Source: Actinomycetes bacterium
GTDB lineage: Bacteria; Actinomycetota; Acidimicrobiia; Acidimicrobiales; RAAP-2
Length of the DNA: 23,867 nt
Reading direction: 5' to 3'
Assembly: GCA_021801615.1 (NCBI GenBank)
Contig: JAJYXS010000057.1
Coordinates: 1-23,867, forward strand
The notes under the pieces were generated by a model. It did not search any database, was not told the origin of the DNA, and saw nothing but the letters and a program-made list of their open reading frames with translations. Made by a program: the position numbers and the translations under genes. Below, one piece after another: positions 18,763-23,867 of the stretch (positions are counted from its first letter, which is position 1; every line of letters starts with the position of its first letter).

Positions 18763-20302
18763 CCCGACCGGCTTCATGGCGCACGGAAGGGAGCTGCCCC
18801 GAAGGCGGCCCGTGCCCGTGCGCCTGCGCGACTGGCGCGAGGTGTACGAGCCGTTCGACGAGGGGTCCGTTCGTACCCAGGCGTCGCGCTGCATGGACTG
18901 CGGGATCCCGTTCTGCCACGACGGCTGCCCGCTCGGGAACCTCGTCCCCGAGTGGAACGACCTCACCTATCGCGACGACTGGCACGGCGCGAGCGAGCGC
19001 CTCCACGCGACGAACAACTTCCCCGAGGTGACCGGCCGGCTGTGCCCCGCGCCCTGCGAGGCGGCGTGCGTGCTCGGCATCTCCCAGGACCCCGTCGCGA
19101 TCGAGCGCATCGAGCTCGAGATCGCAGAGCGTGCGTGGGCCGAAGGGTGGGTGGTGCCGCACTCTGCCCGCGCACGTGCGTCCACGCGCGTCGCGGTGGT
19201 GGGCTCGGGGCCCGCGGGGCTCGCGTGCGCGCAGCAGCTCGCCCGCGCGGGCCACGCCGTGACCGTCTACGAGCGTGCGGAGCGGCCGGGCGGGCTCCTT
19301 CGCTACGGGATCCCCGAGTTCAAGATGGAAAAGCGCGTCCTCGACCGCCGGCTCGACCAGCTGCGAGCCGAGGGGGTGGAGCTCGTCTGCTCGACGTCGG
19401 TCGGCGCGTGGCGCGACGGCGGCGACGCCGCTGCTCGTGCGAGCGCGCCCGAGCGCGCCGCCGCTGCTCGTGCGAGCGCGCCCGACGTCCGGGTGGTCCC
19501 CGCACGCCAGCTCCTCGAGGACCACGACGCGCTCGTGCTCGCGACCGGCGCCGCGGTGCCGAGGGACCTCGCCGTCCCGGGGCGAGAGCTCGCCGGCGTC
19601 CACTTCGCCCTCGAGTACCTGAAGCCCGCCAACCTGGTCCAGGAAGGCGCGCTCGGCGCATCCCCGGTGGACGCCCGCGGGAAGCACGTCGTGATCGTCG
19701 GCGGCGGCGACACCGGCGCGGACTGCCTCGGGACCGCGCACCGCCAGGGCGCGGCGTCGGTGGTCCAGCTCGAGATCCTCCCCGAGCCTCCCAGGGAGCG
19801 GGGCGCCGAGCACCCCTGGCCACTCTGGCCGGTCATCCTCCGGACGTCCGCCGCGCACGAGGAGGGCGGCGCCCGCCGCTGGTCGGTGACCCCGACCGAG
19901 CTGCTCGGCGACGGCACTGGGGCTGTCGCGGCCCTGCGCTGCCAGGAGGTCCTGCTCGTCGAAGACGGCGGGCGCACCGTGTTCGAGCCGGTGCCGGGGA
20001 GCGAGCTGGAGCTTCCCTGCGACCTGGTCCTGCTCGCGATGGGGTTTGTGGGGCCCGAGCCCCACGGCGCCGTCGGTGAGCTGGGCCTCGAGCTCACCGC
20101 GCGCGCCACGGTGGCCGTCGGCCCCGACTGGTCGACCGGCGTCGAAGGGGTGTTCGCCTGCGGTGACGCCGCACGGGGCCAGAGCCTCGTCGTCTGGGCG
20201 ATCGCCGAGGGCAGGTCCGCGGCTGCCTCCGTCGACCGGTGGCTCACCGGCGCGAGCGACCTCCCGGCGCCGATCGCCCCGGGCCAGGCGGCGATGCGCT
20301 GA
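18755..20302 (+). CDS. gltD: Glutamate synthase (NADPH) small subunit
   Basis: The predicted product has 515 aa. GltD takes electrons from NADPH through FAD and iron-sulfur clusters to GltB. The N-terminus MGDPTGFMAHGRELPRRRP matches the family only from GTG 18755; in-frame GTGs at 18737 and 18746 would add residues encoded by the 13-bp repeat. Cluster cysteines are at 46, 49, 54 and 58 (CMDCGIPFCHDGC) and 97, 101 and 105 (CPAPCEAAC). The FAD motif VVGSGPAGLACAQQL is near 148-162, the NADPH motif is in VIVGGGDTGADC, and FACGDAARGQSLVVWAI completes the flavin site. An 11-residue duplication rich in Ala/Arg (33-bp period, near 19427-19485) interrupts a loop and is not usual for GltD. Translation is probably coupled to gltB. 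Confidence 0.96.
   Translation: MGDPTGFMAHGRELPRRRPVPVRLRDWREVYEPFDEGSVRTQASRCMDCGIPFCHDGCPLGNLVPEWNDLTYRDDWHGASERLHATNNFPEVTGRLCPAPCEAACVLGISQDPVAIERIELEIAERAWAEGWVVPHSARARASTRVAVVGSGPAGLACAQQLARAGHAVTVYERAERPGGLLRYGIPEFKMEKRVLDRRLDQLRAEGVELVCSTSVGAWRDGGDAAARASAPERAAAARASAPDVRVVPARQLLEDHDALVLATGAAVPRDLAVPGRELAGVHFALEYLKPANLVQEGALGASPVDARGKHVVIVGGGDTGADCLGTAHRQGAASVVQLEILPEPPRERGAEHPWPLWPVILRTSAAHEEGGARRWSVTPTELLGDGTGAVAALRCQEVLLVEDGGRTVFEPVPGSELELPCDLVLLAMGFVGPEPHGAVGELGLELTARATVAVGPDWSTGVEGVFACGDAARGQSLVVWAIAEGRSAAASVDRWLTGASDLPAPIAPGQAAMR
19427..19485 (+). repeat. 33-bp-period duplication inside gltD
   Basis: A 26-bp block beginning GCCGCTGCTCGTGCGAGCGC occurs at 19427-19452 and again at 19460-19485. 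It encodes AARASAP twice in frame. It lies in a surface-loop-like Ala-rich stretch of GltD. Confidence 0.88.
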
Positions 20303-20390
20303 CAGCCCAATGACAGCGGCAAGCAGCGCTCGCCCGGTGCCGAGGTGCCCGATGCGCGCCGCGCGCCATGGCGACGCACGGACGGGCGCA

Positions 20391-20396
20391 TACGCT
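20391..20396 (+). promoter_or_regulatory. -10 candidate (TACGCT) for the LCP gene
   Basis: TACGCT ends 8 nt before ATG 20405. With no SD between them (TAGGGGCT), the mRNA is probably leaderless or nearly so. Confidence 0.45.
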
Positions 20397-20404
20397 TAGG
20401 GGCT

Positions 20405-22189
20405 ATGGCGGGCTCGGCCCCAAACGAGGAGGGGCTGCGCGCCCTCGGCCGGACGATCGACGAGGCACCCCGACGCGGTCGCGCCGGCCCTGCCCATGCC
20501 CGGCGCGACCGCTGGGTCGCCGGCACGAGCCCAGGCGGTGGCGGCGGGGGGACCAACGGCGGCGGCCCCGGCGGGGGAGGCGGCGGGCGCGGCAAGCCGC
20601 AGCGGCCGCACAAGCGCCGCTGGGTGAAGCGAACGCTCCTCATCACCTTGGCCGTCCTCGTCATCGCCGTCGGCGCGGCAGCCGGCTACGGCTGGTACCT
20701 CAACCACAAGATCCACCGGATCATCGTGCAGGGCCTGACCACAGGTGCCACCACCGGGAAGGACGCCAACACCGAGAACATCCTCATGGTGGGCTCGACG
20801 ACGCGCTGCGGGCTCGCGCACCAGACAGCCGCCTACGGCCTGTGCACACAGGGCGTGACCGGGGTGAACAGCGACGTGATCATGATCCTGCACCTCGACC
20901 CGGCCACGAAGTCGGTGTCGATCCTCTCGCTCCCCCGCGACCTGTTCATCCCCAACGCCCGCTCGACAGGCGCGTACAAGATCGACGCCGCGCTCGCCCA
21001 GGGGCCGAGCCAGCTCGTCAACGCGATCGAGGAGGACTTCGCCATCCCGATCCAGCACTACGTGGAGCTCAACTTCGACACGTTCGCGGCCATCGTCACA
21101 CAGCTCGGCGGCATCACAATGGAGTTCCCCGACCCGATCTTCGACCGGTACTCGGGCCTGCGTGTCCTCACGCCCGGCTGCCACCATCTCAACGGCGTGC
21201 AGGCCCTCCAGGTCGTCCGGGCCCGTCACCTCCAGTACTGGGTGCCCGGTCAGCCGCGCACATATCCCTACACATGGCCCCAGGAAGCCGAGAGCGACCT
21301 CGCGAGGATCACCCGGGACCACACGTTCTTGAAGGTGCTCGCGAGCAAGATGGCCAAGACCGGCCTGGGGAACCCGGCCCACGACATCTCGCTCATCGAC
21401 GCGCTGGCCCCGCACCTCACCGTCGACAGCGGGTTCAACGCGAGCGACATGGTGCACCTGGTGCTCACATTCCACTCGGTCAACGTCAACCAGGCGCCGA
21501 CCATGACGCTCCCGGTCATCGTCGACACGTTCGGCACATACCTGTACCAGGGGGGTCACTTCGGCGACGTCGAGTTCCCCTCCAACCCGGTCGACCACTC
21601 GACGATCGACTCGTTCCTCGGGCTGGGGGCCGCCGACAACACCATGACCGGCGAGCCGTTGCCCAAGGCGAAGACAGTGACCGTCTCGGTGCTGAACGGC
21701 ACCGGGGTCACAGGCCAGGCGACACAGACGGCGACCGCGCTGGGCAACCTCGGCTTCCACACGGTGGGCACCGGCAACGCGACACCGGTCGGGCAGTACT
21801 CAGAGACGACGGTGAGCTACGCACACCGGACCCCGGCGGACATCGCTGCGGCACAGCTCGTCGCCGACTCGCTCTCGGGTGCGGTCATCCTCGAGTACGG
21901 CCCGACCGCCGACGGCGCGCAGGTGACGGTCACGACCGGGAGCGACTTCAGCGTCAACTCCTCGCTCCCGAGCGACACGACCCCCTCGGCGCCGACCTCC
22001 ACCACGCCGACGACCACGACCCCGCCGCCCAAGACATCGGGCAACGTGACATACGGCGCGACAGTCGCCTCGCGCTCGACCTCGCCGACATCGGGCTTCA
22101 CCGGGACGTTCCCCGCCGTCACGCCCCTCACCAGCTACGACCCGAGGGCGTGCCCGCCGGGGGTCGTGGGGAACCCCGGCAACTGGTGA
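20405..22189 (+). CDS. LCP (LytR-CpsA-Psr) family cell-wall glycopolymer ligase
   Basis: The predicted product has 594 aa. LCP proteins transfer lipid-linked glycopolymers (teichoic acid, arabinogalactan or capsule) to peptidoglycan outside the membrane. A cytoplasmic Gly/Arg-rich N-terminus (1-75) precedes one membrane helix (about 77-98). The LCP domain follows (about 122-300), with conserved acidic and arginine positions in NSDVIMILHLDP (Asp157), SLPRDL (Arg178, Asp179) and VVRARH (Arg272, Arg274). A LytR_C domain (about 424-517, beginning VTVSVLNGTG) and a Thr/Pro/Ser-rich tail complete it. Cys135 and Cys147 could form a disulfide. ATG 20405 is preferred because the membrane protein needs no further N-terminus and a -10 box sits just upstream; in-frame codons back to 20345 have no SD. 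Confidence 0.93.
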   Translation: MAGSAPNEEGLRALGRTIDEAPRRGRAGPAHARRDRWVAGTSPGGGGGGTNGGGPGGGGGGRGKPQRPHKRRWVKRTLLITLAVLVIAVGAAAGYGWYLNHKIHRIIVQGLTTGATTGKDANTENILMVGSTTRCGLAHQTAAYGLCTQGVTGVNSDVIMILHLDPATKSVSILSLPRDLFIPNARSTGAYKIDAALAQGPSQLVNAIEEDFAIPIQHYVELNFDTFAAIVTQLGGITMEFPDPIFDRYSGLRVLTPGCHHLNGVQALQVVRARHLQYWVPGQPRTYPYTWPQEAESDLARITRDHTFLKVLASKMAKTGLGNPAHDISLIDALAPHLTVDSGFNASDMVHLVLTFHSVNVNQAPTMTLPVIVDTFGTYLYQGGHFGDVEFPSNPVDHSTIDSFLGLGAADNTMTGEPLPKAKTVTVSVLNGTGVTGQATQTATALGNLGFHTVGTGNATPVGQYSETTVSYAHRTPADIAAAQLVADSLSGAVILEYGPTADGAQVTVTTGSDFSVNSSLPSDTTPSAPTSTTPTTTTPPPKTSGNVTYGATVASRSTSPTSGFTGTFPAVTPLTSYDPRACPPGVVGNPGNW

Positions 22190-22524
22190 GCCGGTAACGG
22201 CGCGCGCGTCGCGAAGAGTGCAGGATCGGCCGCCACCGGCTGGACGAGCGGCTCCACGCCCGCCTGCCGACCAGCTCGCCGCGCAGATGGCACGATGAGA
22301 CCCCATGCAGCCACGGTCAGAGCGTTCGACGTCAGATCCTTGGTCCTCCACGACGTCGAGGACTGGCAGCAAGTCTTCGCCGAGCTCCGCAGGTCACCGA
22401 GCGCTGGCACAAAGGCTCGGCGGAGTTCGACGTCACCTTCCACCGGCGACCACTCACCGCGATGACCCCTGCCATCTGCGCGATGTCCGGACCCCGCGGT
22501 GTTCGTCGAAAAGGACGGTGACGG
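22190..22524. other. 335-bp region without an intact gene
   Basis: No intact gene, RNA gene or clear terminator is visible. From 22294 onward there are protein-like stretches in different frames, described as a possible decayed gene. The G+C is slightly lower than in the neighbouring core genes, in keeping with the accessory region that follows. Confidence 0.5.
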
Positions 22525-22544
22525 CTACAGGTCGAGGACGTGAC
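22294..22544 (+). pseudogene. Possible decayed ORF (unrecognised)
   Basis: ATG 22294 gives MRPHAATVRAFDVRSLV and then HDVEDWQQVFAELR, a normal-looking protein segment, before the frame turns into low-quality sequence. A different frame from about 22397 reads VTERWHKGSAEFDVTFHRR and continues to LTAM. A third frame near 22497 reads AVFVEKDGDGYRSRT and stops at TGA 22544. The three segments look like one small gene broken by frameshifts. No family is recognised, and chance open reading at high G+C is a real alternative. The end overlaps the convergent toxin gene. Confidence 0.3.
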
Positions 22545-22869
22545 GGAGACCTCGCCCCACCTCGTCCAAGACGGACGGCGGCGCGGTCCCGGCGCGATCG
22601 GTGAGGTCGGTCTTGTCCACGGTGACCAGAGCGGTCACGTTGACGACGGAGTCTCGGGGCAGGCCGGTCACGGTCGCCGGCATGAACACGTTGCCGGGAA
22701 TGGTGGCCAGGGCCGTGTTGGACGTGATGATCGCGACGAGCACCGTGGCCAAGCGACTCGCGTTGTAAGTGTCGGCGGAGATGACGAGCACCGGGCGCCG
22801 CTTGGCCGGCCGTGAGCCGACTGGCGCTCCGAGATCGGCCCAGTAGATGCCGCCTCGCTCGATCACCAC
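22525..22869 (-). CDS. mazF: MazF/PemK-family endoribonuclease toxin
   Basis: The predicted product has 114 aa, typical for MazF. The N-terminal block RGGIYWADLGAPVGS, then KRRPVLVIS with Arg25, is the MazF/PemK signature. Thr49 in AIITSNTALA corresponds to the second catalytic position of Bacillus subtilis MazF (Arg25/Thr48). The motifs IPGNVFMPA, DSVVNVTALVTVDK and a final GLRHVLDL complete the family profile. MazF toxins cut mRNA, or sometimes rRNA or tRNA, at short motifs when the antitoxin is degraded; the target motif cannot be read from sequence. Two tandem GTG codons (22867 and 22864 on the minus strand) overlap the antitoxin stop, so translation is coupled. The symbol indicates family, not orthology to E. 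coli MazF. Confidence 0.92.
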   Translation of the reverse strand: MVIERGGIYWADLGAPVGSRPAKRRPVLVISADTYNASRLATVLVAIITSNTALATIPGNVFMPATVTGLPRDSVVNVTALVTVDKTDLTDRAGTAPPSVLDEVGRGLRHVLDL

Positions 22870-23111
22870 TCGCCGGTCGTGGCGGCAAGCACGCGATGAC
22901 CGGCGGCGACGGCGTCGGCGGCCGAGTCGTCGCGCTGGCTGAAGGAAGCCACGGCGAGATCGATCTGGCGGGTCACCGACTCTGCGTCCAGTTCGTCGAG
23001 GTAGCGCGCCGCGGCCCGGGAGAAGAGCTCCGAGCGGCTCATGCCGAGCTCTCGTGCTCGCTTGGACACCCGCTCATACGTATCGTCAGGGACCGAGATC
23101 GCCGTCTTCAC
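22863..23111 (-). CDS. Ribbon-helix-helix antitoxin (MazE-type) paired with MazF
   Basis: The predicted product has 82 aa. The N-terminus MKTAISVPDDTYERVSKRA, then LGMSRSELFSRAAARYL, is a ribbon-helix-helix DNA-binding fold: one beta strand and two helices. The acidic C-terminal half would wrap and inhibit the toxin. It overlaps the toxin gene by 7 bp (22863-22869), the standard antitoxin-first order. The GTG start (23111) is immediately preceded by GAGGAG, too close to act as an SD. TATACT on the minus strand ends 6 nt upstream, so a leaderless mRNA is likely. A palindrome over that box is the probable autorepression site. Confidence 0.9.
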   Translation of the reverse strand: MKTAISVPDDTYERVSKRARELGMSRSELFSRAAARYLDELDAESVTRQIDLAVASFSQRDDSAADAVAAGHRVLAATTGEW

Positions 23112-23117
23112 CTCCTC

Positions 23118-23136
23118 AGTATAACCCGGTATGACT
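23118..23136. promoter_or_regulatory. Palindrome over the antitoxin -10 box (probable autoregulatory operator)
   Basis: AGTATAACCCGGTATGACT is an inverted repeat around the C at 23127, with AGT and ACC paired to GGT and ACT. One more matching pair (C23117, G23137) extends it. Its left end contains the TATACT -10 box (minus strand, complement of 23118-23123), so bound antitoxin would block RNA polymerase. This is the expected layout for an RHH antitoxin that represses its own operon. Confidence 0.55.
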
Positions 23137-23234
23137 GGCGGGTCGGCGTTCAGCCCACATCGATGCCTGCGTTGTCGAGCAACGTGATGGCCTCGGATTC
23201 CCCTTGGTGCGCCTTCAGGTCCCGGTGCGAGTTC

Positions 23235-23574
23235 CGACGGCCGGGCGGCGCCCATCGGCGTGGGCCATGTGGCGAGGCCGTCGATCTGGACGTCGGTCCC
23301 GGTGTGGGGGGCGTCGACCACCTCGTCGTCGCCCAGGTAGATGCCGACGTGTCGTCCACTGCGCTGTGGAGGTGCGCGGGATGTGGATGCCGGCCGCGGC
23401 GTAGGCGGCCTGGGTGAGCCCGGAGCAGTCGAAGCCCACCCCTGGTGTCTTGCCGCCCCAGACGTAGGGGGTGCCGATCTGGTCGAGCGCGTAGCTGATG
23501 GCGATGGCGGCAGCCGTCGTAGATGCCCCGGCGACGGCCGACGTGAAGGACAGGTCACCGGAGCTTGGAAGGTG
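23235..23574 (-). pseudogene. Broken NlpC/P60 cell-wall peptidase gene
   Basis: One frame reads AAAIAISYALDQIGTPYVWGG and continues to GVGFDCSGLTQAAYAAAGIHIPRTSTAQ, the N-terminal half of an NlpC/P60 domain with its catalytic Cys (DCSG). A different frame then reads HVGIYLGDDEVVDAPHTG, which holds the catalytic His. The 20-30 residues normally between these halves (including the GDLVFF strand) are missing, and the frame changes at the junction near 23363. There is no start codon between the stop at 23575-23577 and the domain. The gene is therefore truncated at the N-terminus and has an internal deletion. Intact members cut peptidoglycan stem peptides. It appears to be a relic left by rearrangement around the flanking GNAT and toxin-antitoxin genes. 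Confidence 0.8.
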
Positions 23575-23867
23575 CTAGCCGTCCTCGAGCGAGCGCCTTG
23601 CGTCGGCGCTCCGGATCACCAGACGGTGGTGGGCAGGAGGGGGGAGCCGTCTGAACCCGTGGCGCTCGTAGAATCCCAGCACGTCGTCGCCGATCGCGTC
23701 GACGACGACGTAGCGCCCGCCGGCGACTTCCACCGCTGCCGCCGCTCTCGTGACGGCGTCGACCAAGAGCTGCGAACCGAGATGCCGGCCGCCGCCCTGC
23801 AGCTGGCTGTGGAGGGCGAGCTTTCCGATGAGGATGGCCGGGATCCTGTCGGGGTCGCCGTGTGCCA
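23575..23867 (-). CDS. GNAT-family N-acetyltransferase, possibly a TacT-like toxin (5' end outside window)
   Basis: The frame is open to the window edge, so the N-terminus is missing. Visible motifs are AILIGKLALHSQLQGGGRHLGSQLLVDAV (motif A with the acetyl-CoA pyrophosphate loop) and VVVDAIGDDVLGFYERHGFRRLP (motif B, with the Tyr that usually protonates CoA). This arrangement is typical of GNAT toxins of the TacT/AtaT kind, which acetylate charged tRNA and pair with an RHH antitoxin of the DUF1778 type. That antitoxin would lie beyond the window. The usual loop GxGLGS appears here as GGGRHLGS, two residues longer. Immediately after its TAG stop lies the broken NlpC/P60 gene. Confidence 0.85.
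   Translation of the reverse strand, partial: AHGDPDRIPAILIGKLALHSQLQGGGRHLGSQLLVDAVTRAAAAVEVAGGRYVVVDAIGDDVLGFYERHGFRRLPPPAHHRLVIRSADARRSLEDG

Overview
The window is GC-rich throughout (roughly 70%). It uses GTG starts freely, and several genes appear to have a TAnnnT -10 box only 6-8 nt ahead of the start codon (leaderless transcription). Together with a DUF2510 protein, an LCP cell-wall protein, actinobacterial GltBD and a GNAT/MazEF cluster, this points to an actinobacterium. A secreted sedolisin, a family of mostly acid-active peptidases, would fit an acid-tolerant lineage such as Acidimicrobiia. That placement is inference.

Layout. (1) 1-1055 is the 3' part of a secreted or membrane-anchored protein of unknown function. 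It converges on a secreted S53 peptidase with Ig-like tail domains (1106-3205, minus). (2) A membrane-anchored protein with the N,N-dimethylformamidase large-subunit fold (3418-5112) is divergent from the peptidase. (3) A LytS-type histidine kinase and a LytTR response regulator form a minus-strand operon (5147-7233). They are divergent from a SatP/GPR1-FUN34-YaaH acetate transporter (7570-8217), which is followed by AMP-forming acetyl-CoA synthetase (8401-10545). (4) A small DUF2510 membrane protein (10661-11194) is preceded by a 16-codon upstream ORF. (5) A patatin-like phospholipase and a ThiO-type FAD oxidase lie on the minus strand (11224-13880). (6) gltB and gltD, the two subunits of NADPH glutamate synthase, follow on the plus strand (14017-20302). 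(7) An LCP-family ligase occupies 20405-22189. (8) The right end (22190-23867) is an accessory patch: a decayed ORF, a MazEF-type toxin-antitoxin pair, a broken NlpC/P60 gene and the C-terminal part of a GNAT protein.

The most notable feature is in the 336-bp divergent region between the kinase and the transporter. It holds four perfect copies of ACCGTTCGG at exactly 21-bp spacing (7310, 7331, 7352, 7373), inside a more degenerate 21-bp array (7247-7414). The 9-mer fits the published LytTR half-site consensus [TA][AC][CA]GTTN[AG][TG], and 9 bp plus a 12-bp spacer is the normal LytTR arrangement. I infer that the adjacent LytTR regulator binds this array and controls acetate uptake (SatP) and activation (Acs), as a self-contained acetate-responsive module.

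A second notable feature is a 13-bp tandem repeat (3.8 copies) at the gltB/gltD junction. Each copy carries a GTG codon and an SD-like GGTGAG, so copy number could alter how GltD translation is coupled to GltB. Short tandem duplications recur in the window (15, 18, 21, 27, 33 and 13 bp units), which suggests that this genome produces them often. All calls come from reading the sequence; no database search was made.
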